Source: Gammaproteobacteria bacterium (GTDB taxonomy: Bacteria > Pseudomonadota > Gammaproteobacteria > UBA9339). From it: a stretch of 46,128 nt of DNA. Position numbers and translations under genes: made by a program. Below, in pieces: positions 6,465 through 14,922 of the stretch. The DNA is taken from the NCBI GenBank assembly GCA_016936855.1, contig JAFGXA010000008.1:1-46128 (forward strand), in the 5' to 3' direction. Each line of letters starts with the position of its first letter. Positions within the stretch are counted from its first letter, which is position 1. The notes under the pieces are model-generated. The model saw nothing but the letters and a program-made list of their open reading frames with translations. It was not told the DNA's origin and did not search any database.

Positions 6465-8345
6465 GTGCGCATTAAACATACCACCGCTTACATATTCTTA
6501 ACAAGCATGTTGCTTTGCTGCAACATTATAGCGCGCCCTGTTGCAGCAAAGCATCTCTGGAATTTGCAAAACGCTGATATACGGGCTGTGGTTGGCGCCA
6601 TATCTCATGAAACTGGCAAAAATTTCATCATTGACCCGCGCGTGCAAGGCAACATATCTATAGTATCAAGTCATCCAATTGGCGCAAAGGCCGCCTATCA
6701 AATGTTTTTATCTGCCCTTAAAATTTTGGGTTATAGCACTGTCCCGGAAAAAGGAGCAATAAGCATCGTGCCTAATTTAGATGCTCGCTCTATGCCAACC
6801 AAATTTAGCGACGCCACATCTCCAGGCGCCGGGCCTGAAATGGTGGTACGTGTCGTTCCAATCAACCATGTATCAGCAATGCAGCTAGTCCCAATTCTAA
6901 GGCCTCTTATGCCAGACTGGAGCAGCATTTCCGCTTACAACCCATCTAACATGTTAATATTAGCTGACAGTGCCGCCAATATAGAACGTATCCTAAAAAT
7001 CATTAAACGAGTTGACATCTCTAGCAACAGTCAAATAGAAATAATCCAGTTACAACACGCATCCGCCTCAAAATTAGTAGATGCAATAAATAAACTTAAT
7101 ACAGCCAATGCAGGCATGGGCAAAGAACTACACATTTCCCTGGCCGCTGATGATGACAATAATGCTATATTAATGAGCGGCAACAAGAGTGACCGATTAG
7201 CAATTCGCGTTTTAATCTCTAGACTTGATAGTAGCAATGGCTTAGGTAATGCAGTTAACACCAAGGTTATCCACCTAAACTATTTAAACGCCAAAAAATT
7301 TGCTCCCATTCTAAACACTATTGCGACACACGAACAGCAAATAACAACTACGAAAGATAAAAAGGCCCCTAACACTACCAACGCCGATAGCAAAGAAACT
7401 GTTACTGCTGACACTGAAACAAATAGCATTATCATTAACGCCCCTCATCAAGAACTTTTGAATCTACTTAGCATCGTAAGAGCATTAGATGTCAAACCAA
7501 CTCAAGTCTTAGTCGAAGCTGTTATTGCGCAAGTTGATGAAAGTATGATGGGTAAATTAGGCATTATGTGGGGTACCGATGGCAATAATTCGCTTGATAA
7601 TCGAGACTTCCAGTCAGGTGTTGGCATAATAAAACACGGTAGTATTCGTTTATTAATATCAGCACTTATGGGAGACAGTTCAAGTGACATTCTCTCAACC
7701 CCTTCTATAGTAGTATTAAATAATCAAAAGGCTGATATTAAGGTTGGTAAAAACGTTGGCATCCAAAACCGCGAGTATGCACAAGATACTTCCTCCACTT
7801 ACTCAGGCGCGCCTTACAACACTTATGAACGCAAAGATGTAGCGTTAAGTCTAAATGTCACACCACACATAACACCAAGCAATAATATTCAATTACAAAT
7901 AAAACAACAAAATGATACTTTGCAAAATCCTGATAATCCAGGGGACAACCCAATTATAAATACTGACCAAATAAACACCAACGTCATGGTTAAAGATGGC
8001 ACTATATTGGTACTAGGTGGTCTCATGAATCATAACCTAACCACTAATAACAGCAAAATACCAATCCTCGGCGACCTACCAATACTCGGAAAACTATTTC
8101 AATATAAAAACAAACAATTGGATAAGAAAAATTTGGTGCTATTCATTCGCCCGATAATTTTACATAATCAAAAGCAAACCAACCGCCTAACGGAAGCTCG
8201 CTACGATTTAATTAGAACCAGACAACTACTAAAACGGCAAGGAATTGGCCTTATCACCAACATCAATGAACCACCATTGCTCCCTAGCCTATCAGCCCCT
8301 AAACTAAATTTACCAAGTCCATTTTCAACTAAAAAACCCCATTGA
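6465..8345 (+). CDS. gspD: Type II secretion system secretin GspD
   Basis: Outer-membrane secretin that forms the exit pore of the type II secretion system. The start chosen is GTG at 6465, just after lemA, because it gives a compact signal peptide ending in RPVAA before KHLWNL; an in-frame ATG at 6393 would overlap lemA and put 24 extra residues ahead of it. N0 domain: FNL-like WNLQNADIRAVVGAIS. N1-N3: repeated ring-building motifs (VVRVVPINHVSAMQLVPIL, IEIIQLQHASASKLVDAI, KVIHLNYLNAKKFAPIL). Secretin core: QVLVEAVIAQVDE to VPILGDLPILGKLFQ-like IPILGDLPILGKLF. At 626 aa it is on the short side for GspD. No gspE or other gsp gene follows; tRNA-Asn and the island come next. Confidence 0.9.
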   Translation: MRIKHTTAYIFLTSMLLCCNIIARPVAAKHLWNLQNADIRAVVGAISHETGKNFIIDPRVQGNISIVSSHPIGAKAAYQMFLSALKILGYSTVPEKGAISIVPNLDARSMPTKFSDATSPGAGPEMVVRVVPINHVSAMQLVPILRPLMPDWSSISAYNPSNMLILADSAANIERILKIIKRVDISSNSQIEIIQLQHASASKLVDAINKLNTANAGMGKELHISLAADDDNNAILMSGNKSDRLAIRVLISRLDSSNGLGNAVNTKVIHLNYLNAKKFAPILNTIATHEQQITTTKDKKAPNTTNADSKETVTADTETNSIIINAPHQELLNLLSIVRALDVKPTQVLVEAVIAQVDESMMGKLGIMWGTDGNNSLDNRDFQSGVGIIKHGSIRLLISALMGDSSSDILSTPSIVVLNNQKADIKVGKNVGIQNREYAQDTSSTYSGAPYNTYERKDVALSLNVTPHITPSNNIQLQIKQQNDTLQNPDNPGDNPIINTDQINTNVMVKDGTILVLGGLMNHNLTTNNSKIPILGDLPILGKLFQYKNKQLDKKNLVLFIRPIILHNQKQTNRLTEARYDLIRTRQLLKRQGIGLITNINEPPLLPSLSAPKLNLPSPFSTKKPH

Positions 8346-8390
8346 CAGTGCTCGTTTGTGCAGCTATTATATGCGCTCTTTTTGAGACAC

Positions 8391-8465
<75 letters not shown>

Positions 8466-8630
8466 GTTTTTCCGGGTCTTCACGGCATTCCAATAACAAT
8501 TTCTACAGGCCCCGATTTATTGCTACTTCGGATTTCAGAACCCAGCCAAGTTCTAGCTCCATGTTTTTATCTTCCATTTAAAATTTCAGAGCCATGATTG
8601 GTCGCAAGATCCGCTCACACATTAACAAAA

Positions 8631-8876
8631 TTAATTAGTACAATTGGCAGCATCGGCAAGAATCAGTTTTTCTTTAATACAGGTAATTTCCTGCAAATAA
8701 TCATTAACGGTCCACAAGAGCCGATTAAGCTGTTCGCGCTCCAACGCTAAAAATTCATCACTACTAGATAAAATAGATTGCAAGATGGCCACGCTTCTGC
8801 TTAACCTTTCATCAATGGCATCAATATAATCGACTTGCCTCAAATTTGAATTTAACAGATAAACTTCACCTCGCAT
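8631..8876 (-). CDS. Hypothetical small protein
   Basis: An open frame of 81 aa, largely helical and acidic (MRGEVYLLNSNLRQVDY..., then LALEREQLNRLLWTVNDYLQEI). I do not recognise a family. No good ribosome site is placed before the ATG; a GAGGAGG lies about 16 bases upstream. It lies downstream of the isochorismatase gene on the same strand but after a terminator hairpin, so it would need its own promoter. The 165 bp between it and tRNA-Asn hold nothing I can identify. Confidence 0.4.
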   Translation of the reverse strand: MRGEVYLLNSNLRQVDYIDAIDERLSRSVAILQSILSSSDEFLALEREQLNRLLWTVNDYLQEITCIKEKLILADAANCTN

Positions 8877-8939
8877 GATACTATTCTACAAACCTCCTCT
8901 TAGTAACGAATTTATAATTTTAGTATATTTTATTTATAA

Positions 8940-8960
8940 TAAAATCGGGAAAAATTCCCT
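8940..8960 (-). terminator. Intrinsic terminator after the isochorismatase gene
   Basis: On the minus strand GGGAA-TTT-TTCCC (8947-8959) is followed by a T-rich tract (GATTTTATT). It lies two bases past the isochorismatase stop codon (8962), so it ends that transcript. The stem is short and its GC part is only three pairs. Confidence 0.5.
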
Positions 8961-8961
8961 A

Positions 8962-9639
8962 TCAAAAAGATGAATCTAATCTATTTATAATTTCTTTTAT
9001 CAACACTGGCAGCGCAAAACCATGCGCTAAATTTCTCAACGTGCTCATCTGAAAAACAGGATCATACGTTGCAGTTCCATCAATGGCAAAAAACACACCA
9101 AAGCCTCTAGTAAAAGCTGCTCTAGCTGTCGTTTCACAACATAAATGCGTCATAACGCCACAGATAATTACTTGCTTAATATTTTTTTCGCGCAAATATC
9201 CTTCAAGTTCTGTATCTAAAAAAGCATCGTATTGCGTTTTTTCAATAATTTTTGCACGTGGATGACGCAGCTCTGGAATAATTTGCACTAGATCACTATC
9301 AGCTTCTGTCATTCGCCCCCACCAACTTAGCATTTGCCGACTATCCGCCTCAGTATTACTGTGTCTGGTATGTATAACTGGCATATTATGCGCAAAACAT
9401 AAATCTTGTAGCGCCTTAATTTTTGGTATGATTGCAGCCATGCTTGGTACAAAAGCATGATAATTTGAGTTATAAAAGAAACCTTGCATATCCACTACCA
9501 ACAATGCCACATCATTCGGCGATATTATTTGGTCGCTGTGCTTTTGACGAAAAAAATCTAACTTTTTTAAAAAAATTGAGGCTTGCTCATCAATATTTTC
9601 TGCCGTGTAATAGGCGGTTTTCAAGGTTTTCTCTGTCAT
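8962..9639 (-). CDS. Isochorismatase-family cysteine hydrolase
   Basis: A 225-aa hydrolase of the isochorismatase-like superfamily. The catalytic triad is visible: Asp50 in VALLVVDMQGFF, a Lys in the HPRAKIIEKTQYDAF region, and the nucleophile Cys in GVMTHLCCETTARAAF. Members hydrolyse isochorismate, nicotinamide, N-carbamoyl amino acids and similar amides; the substrate is not readable here. There is no aryl-carrier domain and no other 2,3-dihydroxybenzoate gene nearby, so a siderophore isochorismatase is unlikely. The gene overlaps the upstream luxR-type gene by 4 bp (ATGA), so the two are coupled. It is followed at once by a terminator. Confidence 0.85.
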   Translation of the reverse strand: MTEKTLKTAYYTAENIDEQASIFLKKLDFFRQKHSDQIISPNDVALLVVDMQGFFYNSNYHAFVPSMAAIIPKIKALQDLCFAHNMPVIHTRHSNTEADSRQMLSWWGRMTEADSDLVQIIPELRHPRAKIIEKTQYDAFLDTELEGYLREKNIKQVIICGVMTHLCCETTARAAFTRGFGVFFAIDGTATYDPVFQMSTLRNLAHGFALPVLIKEIINRLDSSF

Positions 9640-10505
9640 AGTGACTCTCGTAAATTAGAAAATATACTGTTATGAAAAATCTTGGAAAGCTGATCTCTTG
9701 AATGAACATCCAGTTTATGTTTCACATTAATTAAATGCGTATCAACCGTTTTATGAGACAAACCCAACATATCAGCAATCCTTTTATGTGAATGCCCTCT
9801 GGAAAACAACTCCCAACACTCCATCTCTCTTGATGTTATATAAATAATTGCTCCTTGCAAATTAACTGGATATTTATCGAGACGATACATTTTATGTAAA
9901 TCAGTTTTATTAAATTCTTGAATAGAACTTTTCCCGCAAATATCACTTTTAATACAATAATACTGTTCATTACGCTTTTGAAGCATAATTCTATTTCGTT
10001 CTGCTTTATTAATTATTTCTTTATTTTTCTCTTTAAAAAATAGCATGAATCTTTCCAAAACATCAAAATTGCTTATGTAAAAACTGTTTAAATTAACCCC
10101 AGAACGCGAAGCAAATGCAAAAAGATCAAAATGATCATCAAATCGCTCGAAAACGTAGAGTAAATGCTCTATATCAAACAACCTACTGGTTCTGCTCCAG
10201 TAGTTTTTACTATCGATATCTTGCTCAAAAACAATAATCTTATTGCCAATATGCGAAAAAAAGCTATCGTTAGCTATAGCGTATAGCAACTGAAAATCAA
10301 AAACTGTACTACCTTGCAATTGAATCAATAAATATTCTTGTAGCTCAACCAAATTATCCAAATAAAAATGTCCACCGTCGGCGTAAATTCTACCGTAACC
10401 GGCATAATCAATCGCTGTATGCTGTACAATTGGATCAAACAGCGCACTCACTTCGGCTGCCGTTGTGAACATTGGATAATCTTTGGGGATCACAATATTG
10501 GGCAC
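9636..10505 (-). CDS. LuxR-type transcriptional regulator
   Basis: A 289-aa regulator. The C-terminal LuxR helix-turn-helix is clear (REMECWELFSRGHSHKRIADMLG, then LSHKTVDTHLINVKHKL, about residues 227-270). The N-terminal ~200 residues are not a receiver domain (no acidic phosphorylation pocket) and look like a ligand-sensing domain of the kind found in autoinducer-type or orphan LuxR proteins of Legionella relatives; I cannot identify the ligand. The start used is GTG at 10505, with no strong ribosome site; an in-frame ATG 11 codons later is possible. It is coupled to the isochorismatase gene by a 4-bp overlap, so that hydrolase is its most likely target or ligand-modifying partner (inference). 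No luxI homologue is present. Confidence 0.82.
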   Translation of the reverse strand: MPNIVIPKDYPMFTTAAEVSALFDPIVQHTAIDYAGYGRIYADGGHFYLDNLVELQEYLLIQLQGSTVFDFQLLYAIANDSFFSHIGNKIIVFEQDIDSKNYWSRTSRLFDIEHLLYVFERFDDHFDLFAFASRSGVNLNSFYISNFDVLERFMLFFKEKNKEIINKAERNRIMLQKRNEQYYCIKSDICGKSSIQEFNKTDLHKMYRLDKYPVNLQGAIIYITSREMECWELFSRGHSHKRIADMLGLSHKTVDTHLINVKHKLDVHSRDQLSKIFHNSIFSNLRESL

Positions 10506-10592
10506 GACTAGTAATCTTAACTAATTCGAATGTCACCGTAGATCGCGGTCACGTAGTAACCGCGATATATGGAGTAGCAAATTACGGGACTT

Positions 10593-10814
10593 TTAATTTG
10601 TTTCATCTTGGGCTTCCCTATCATCAACAAACTTCTCAGTCTGTTGTGATTCCCCTGCCTTAATACGTTAATAAATCTCTTCGCGATGAACAGACACATC
10701 TTTAGGCGCTTCAGCACCTAACTTAACCTGACCACCGCTAAGGCTCAAAACCTTAATGCGAATGTTATCACCGATAGTGATTGTCTCTCCTATTTTCCTG
10801 GTTAGCACAAGCAT
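10593..10814 (-). pseudogene. csrA: csrA homologue interrupted by an in-frame stop at codon 49
   Basis: Carbon storage regulator, a dimeric RNA-binding protein that blocks ribosome sites at GGA motifs. Translation from ATG 10814 gives [17 protein letters not shown]..., then VSVHREEIY, which aligns with E. coli CsrA residues 1-48. The next codon is TAA (10668-10670) where relatives have Gln (CAA), a single C-to-T change. The frame then continues with RIKAGESQQTEKF and 11 more residues to a second TAA at 10593-10595. The 48-residue product keeps all five strands and Arg44 but lacks the C-terminal helix (residues 49 to about 61). It may be an inactive gene, a functional short form, or made full length by readthrough. 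Ribosome site AAGGAG is present. It lies upstream of, and in line with, the luxR-type gene. Confidence 0.85.
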
Positions 10815-10994
10815 ATTCCTTACTCCTTATCTACATTCAATTTCAATCATCTAAGCATTATGCTTTTATCCGTAACATCAGTTTAAATAACAGCATTTAA
10901 TCCTCACTTAACATTTAAGCATATGACCACAATATTTAATACCACTATTTTTATATAAAATATTTATATCTTTTTATTATATATTTTTTCATGA

Positions 10995-11012
10995 TATAAT
11001 TCTTAAGAGAGG
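10995..11012 (+). promoter_or_regulatory. -10 box and ribosome site for the 443-aa protein gene
   Basis: A consensus TATAAT (10995-11000) in very AT-rich sequence is followed by AGAGAGG just before the ATG at 11019. No convincing -35 box is seen; the poly-A/T tract upstream could act as an UP element. Confidence 0.4.
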
Positions 11013-11018
11013 TCAATC

Positions 11019-12350
11019 ATGATAAAAAAAATCACAGAAACAAATTGGGCACAAGTGCGTGAAGAAGCAAAGCAAGCAAACCCAGCATTTGCAGACATTG
11101 TTGATCGGCTTGCTCCAGATAAAAGCTTTATTCTATACAAAGCATATTACCCTTATGGCGCAATAATTGGCGATGACAGATACTTCTACTATCCCAACAA
11201 TACAGACGATCATCTCGTTACAATTACCGACTTACCAAAAAACATCGCAAACAATCTAGCATATGCCGGTAACAGCATCCCAATTGGTATGGTGTTGCAT
11301 AATAGCGTTGAGCTTTTTATTCAAAGAAATATCAGCATACCAAGAAGTGTATATAACGCCGGAACATTCTTTGCGCTGCCAAGAGAACTTGATGACACCA
11401 ACATGAGCTACCATCCATCCGGGCTACTCACTATGTCATCCGGCGCCAGATCAACTTTTATGCTGCCAAATATCGGGGACGCAGTAAAATACACTCACAT
11501 TCAAAACCAGTTCGGTATAAAATCATTGCCACCAAAATCATACACATCACATTGGGACGTATTTAGACAAATAGCCTCTAGTAAGGTCGCAAAGTGCGAC
11601 TGGTCATCATGCTTACTTTATTTTTCAAAAAAATGGGCTGACCACTTAGCGAATGACCCAGCATGGCGAGAATTAAAAATATTTTTAATGAAATCCGGTT
11701 GGAAACAGGGTAGCTTTCACAGAAATGAGATTTACTACAACTACATCTTTTCTCTCATTCAGCAAAAACGCAATCTAAAGCCAAATCCATACCTTGCTGA
11801 TACTGCTAACCACATTTTATCAATGGTGGCAGGCGCATACCCTGGGTTTATTCCCGCAACAAATAATGAATCAGTGCCGGTTGAGTTATTACAGCAAGCC
11901 TTCGCAGAGTGTTACGGACTACAATACTTACCAACTGTGATACAGCCTTACATGTATTCACCTCAAAACAAAAAATGCACCATGTATTATTCTCTGCAAT
12001 ACCCATCCACTATTGTGTTCTCACCAAAATCAAGAAAAATTGCTAGCACAATCCATGAGCTAAAAGAGTTGAAACATATTGTTAATATTTTATTTGATGA
12101 AATAACCAACAAATCCAGTATGTGTGCAAATACAATCGTAGCAAAACTTGCAAAGTGCACTAAACTAGAGTTTTATCATAACAAACCAGATCCGCACAAA
12201 GAGATTAAGTTAAGCACCGAGCTCGCAAAAGATGATTATAGATTTGCCGAAATGCTATATAAGAATGCCTCAAACTTACCATTCGCCAGCCCCGCATCAT
12301 TTGTTCGAGGCTGTGTAAAAATCTCAATTGACCAAACACAAAGCGAATAA
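11019..12350 (+). CDS. Hypothetical protein, 443 aa
   Basis: I do not recognise a family. The protein is soluble-looking, with no signal peptide or membrane helix, rich in Tyr, Asn and Lys, and has several Cys and His (for example KVAKCDWSSC, ECYGLQYL, KKCTMYYS). It begins MIKKITETNWAQVREEAKQ. It is the only plus-strand gene of the island, standing between the minus-strand csrA/luxR group and the ligase operon, with its own promoter-like TATAAT and ribosome site. The N-terminal region (residues ~1-90, ending in an ITDLPKNIANNLAYAG stretch) resembles a regulatory or substrate-binding module, but I can assign no function. A secreted effector or island-specific enzyme are both possible. Confidence 0.75.
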   Translation: MIKKITETNWAQVREEAKQANPAFADIVDRLAPDKSFILYKAYYPYGAIIGDDRYFYYPNNTDDHLVTITDLPKNIANNLAYAGNSIPIGMVLHNSVELFIQRNISIPRSVYNAGTFFALPRELDDTNMSYHPSGLLTMSSGARSTFMLPNIGDAVKYTHIQNQFGIKSLPPKSYTSHWDVFRQIASSKVAKCDWSSCLLYFSKKWADHLANDPAWRELKIFLMKSGWKQGSFHRNEIYYNYIFSLIQQKRNLKPNPYLADTANHILSMVAGAYPGFIPATNNESVPVELLQQAFAECYGLQYLPTVIQPYMYSPQNKKCTMYYSLQYPSTIVFSPKSRKIASTIHELKELKHIVNILFDEITNKSSMCANTIVAKLAKCTKLEFYHNKPDPHKEIKLSTELAKDDYRFAEMLYKNASNLPFASPASFVRGCVKISIDQTQSE

Positions 12351-12358
12351 CCACATAG

Positions 12359-13636
12359 CTATTGCGTTTCTAAAACAGAATTCTTGCTAATGTAATCGAA
12401 ATCATTTGATAACGCATCATAATCGCTATTCCAAGATATAAAAGCAGCGGCCTTATCTCGCATGCTTTTTGCTGCTTGCAATTGCTCTCCAACCACTACA
12501 TGCCACTCCAAACTATAACGACTTTCTACTGATGGTTGCAATAATTTCGACACACAACCAAATAGTTTTGGGAAGGATGCCCAAAAACAATACTCTTTTT
12601 TATCATAATTATCATATGTGCGAAAATCCATCTGCTTACTAAAATCAATTGACAGTAAGTTTACCCCAAAACTACGCTCATACATTGGAATAATATATGC
12701 ACCACCAGCGCGCAGGGAGTTTTCCAAAAACACACATTTATCGTCTTTATTGCTAATAAAAATCTCTGTATGTGTAATACCATCTGGTGGCTGTAAAATC
12801 TTATAAATTCTGCGATGAAAATCGAATAATTTTTTAGCGATTGGATCACTTTGTAATAGCGGAATACTTCCTATATTTTTACCTTCACCAAACTCCAACA
12901 GAGGATAGTTATAACGAGAACAATGAAATTGTCCACATTCACCATTTTGAAAATAAGCATCACAATGATATAGAGTACCCGAGACATACTCCTCAGCCTC
13001 ATATACATAGTGTGATAATGGCAATGTAGCGCCAATAGAAACAAACTGCTCTTGAGAACTAATCTTAAGAACCCCAAATGACCCTGAGGTATTAATTGGC
13101 TTCAAGATAAACGGTAAGCCTATGCTATTTACTAATTCCTGATAGTATTTGATTGGATCTGCTTGATATTGTGACGAATCAAATTGAACAAATAATGGAA
13201 CACGTACATTGTTGTCGCGTAATTTGCTTTTGATTGTTATTTTATCTTTAAATCGCTCTAAATCTGATAGCTGATGACCTTCGATACCAAACAGCTCTCT
13301 TAGCTCGGCAGCCACAGGCAAATTAAACTCATTGTAGGTAAAGATTCTTGCGACTTCAAAAGTTCCACCAAGTAATTCATTAGTTATAACTTCTTTAAGG
13401 ACAGAAACATCGAGCGCCGTATTATATGACTCAATATTTGCTCGCTTCACATCATAAATAGCATCAAACAGCTCTAGTGTTGATGCTGATAACTTTGCTC
13501 GCACTCCTTCTCGCACGCACAACACCAACCTCACAGAATTCTCTTTCTTATAAAAACCTAGATGATAATAATCAAGCAAATAAGGTGCTGTACTAACCAA
13601 GAAAAAGGCAATTTTTGTCATACTTATAAACCTCAA
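12359..13636 (-). CDS. ATP-grasp ligase (second of the operon)
   Basis: A 425-aa enzyme of the ATP-grasp superfamily, carboxylate-amine ligase type. Visible are the ATP-lid region LPFILKPINTSGSFGVLKI and the metal/ATP site THTEIFISNKDDKCVFLENSLRAGG, close to L-amino-acid ligases of the BacD/RizA kind. Such enzymes activate a carboxylate as acyl phosphate and join it to an amine, often making dipeptides. It overlaps the upstream ATP-grasp gene by 4 bp (ATGA), and the two enzymes share only moderate similarity, so they probably catalyse successive couplings (inference). It is the last gene of the transporter-dehydrogenase-ligase operon and converges with the 443-aa gene (8 bp apart). Confidence 0.82.
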   Translation of the reverse strand: MRFISMTKIAFFLVSTAPYLLDYYHLGFYKKENSVRLVLCVREGVRAKLSASTLELFDAIYDVKRANIESYNTALDVSVLKEVITNELLGGTFEVARIFTYNEFNLPVAAELRELFGIEGHQLSDLERFKDKITIKSKLRDNNVRVPLFVQFDSSQYQADPIKYYQELVNSIGLPFILKPINTSGSFGVLKISSQEQFVSIGATLPLSHYVYEAEEYVSGTLYHCDAYFQNGECGQFHCSRYNYPLLEFGEGKNIGSIPLLQSDPIAKKLFDFHRRIYKILQPPDGITHTEIFISNKDDKCVFLENSLRAGGAYIIPMYERSFGVNLLSIDFSKQMDFRTYDNYDKKEYCFWASFPKLFGCVSKLLQPSVESRYSLEWHVVVGEQLQAAKSMRDKAAAFISWNSDYDALSNDFDYISKNSVLETQ

Positions 13637-14922
13637 TCTAATAAAAGCACTGATTCATACAGCGCCGCTTCATATTGTTTAAATGTCTGATAATCAAGCT
13701 CAAGCTTATCCTGATTATCAGCAATTAAATAGGCATAACCAGGTCGAGATTTTCGCCTTATTTTATCCGTGCGAAACAGGTAATCACCAACATCGAATTG
13801 TAAATGCAAACTATATAAACTATCTAAAGCAAGAATATGTTCAACCGAAACGTTTTTTTTGACCATTCCCTCAACATGTGATGCTAAATAAACGTATCTC
13901 ATACACTTGCTTGTATTTGAGTTATGCCGCTTAAAATAGTTCAGAAATCGTTCTGGAGAGTTTACAGATTCTACAGTTAATTGAGCTTGGTTAATGCCTA
14001 AGACAAGATTAATTGCATCAAAATTAGCTTTTCCTGCTAATCTTGCTCCAACCTCAATAATACAAGGACTACCATCACTAGAAACCCTTAACTCTGTATG
14101 CGCAGAACCATTTATAATACCAATTGCATCTAAAACTTTTTTAGTATATTCGCATATTGCATCATAATGATCATCACAAGAACGCACTAAATCAGCATAG
14201 CTATCTGTTGAGATGAGGTTTGGTGTATTGCTGTAACCTTTCCAAATATCTGTAATATAGTGTTTACCGCGCGAACTTACACTATTAACAATGTATTCTG
14301 CTCCATCAATATATTCTTGCACTAAAGCCTCATTATTAACTTCATTGTAAAGATCGGTATGACCGATGATCGCATCAACCGCACAACTAACCTCATCTTT
14401 ATTAGAGCATTTATATACACTATCAGAGCTCGAACTTGCTAATGGCTTTATTATCACATTTTTATATCCATTTCTTTGCAGCCAAGATACAGCATCATGC
14501 TTACAATTAGTTTTCAATTGCGCCGGGGCTCTCAATCCAGCTTTACGTATCTCTTCTATCATGAAATATTTATTTCTTCTCGCCATGGTTTTAGAAAGAT
14601 CATTTTTATAAACATCGAAGTATGATGCTATTTTATCGGCTAGTATAACGCTTGGTTCGGAACCTGCTATTACAGCTTTAATATTAAATTTTGATAACTT
14701 GCATATTAGCTCATCAAGAGCATGCTCATCGTCAATAATATAATTAGCATAAAAATCTTTGGCTATAAAAGTCTTGTGTAATCTGGCAATTTCCCATACT
14801 TTCTGTGAAGTGACATGAATGCACTTGTATCCATGTTCTAAAAAATATTTAGCTAGCTTGGCGCCGGATGAATAAGCACCAACAATTATAATAAAGTCAC
14901 ATTTTTTAATACTATTATTCAT
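13633..14922 (-). CDS. ATP-grasp ligase (first of the operon)
   Basis: A 429-aa ATP-grasp enzyme. The N-terminal Rossmann-like domain begins FIIIVGAYSSGAKLAKYF. The ATP-binding part has YKNVIIKPLASSSSDSVY, and the catalytic/metal region is GSAHTELRVSSDG followed by IIEVGARLAG, the pattern of L-amino-acid alpha-ligases and carnosine-synthase-like enzymes. Expected reaction: ATP-dependent amide bond formation between amino acid-like substrates, giving ADP and phosphate. Start and stop overlap both neighbours (TAATG with the dehydrogenase at 14920-14924, ATGA with the second ligase), so the three enzymes are made together. The substrate is unknown; the neighbouring saccharopine-type enzyme suggests an opine or amino acid as acceptor or donor (inference). 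Confidence 0.84.
   Translation of the reverse strand: MNNSIKKCDFIIIVGAYSSGAKLAKYFLEHGYKCIHVTSQKVWEIARLHKTFIAKDFYANYIIDDEHALDELICKLSKFNIKAVIAGSEPSVILADKIASYFDVYKNDLSKTMARRNKYFMIEEIRKAGLRAPAQLKTNCKHDAVSWLQRNGYKNVIIKPLASSSSDSVYKCSNKDEVSCAVDAIIGHTDLYNEVNNEALVQEYIDGAEYIVNSVSSRGKHYITDIWKGYSNTPNLISTDSYADLVRSCDDHYDAICEYTKKVLDAIGIINGSAHTELRVSSDGSPCIIEVGARLAGKANFDAINLVLGINQAQLTVESVNSPERFLNYFKRHNSNTSKCMRYVYLASHVEGMVKKNVSVEHILALDSLYSLHLQFDVGDYLFRTDKIRRKSRPGYAYLIADNQDKLELDYQTFKQYEAALYESVLLLD

Noticed and set aside
8962-9639. Siderophore (enterobactin-type) isochorismatase
   Set aside because: No carrier domain, no entA/C/E genes near it.
10517-10717. 66-codon frame overlapping csrA
   Set aside because: Out of frame with the clear CsrA reading; it is a shadow.
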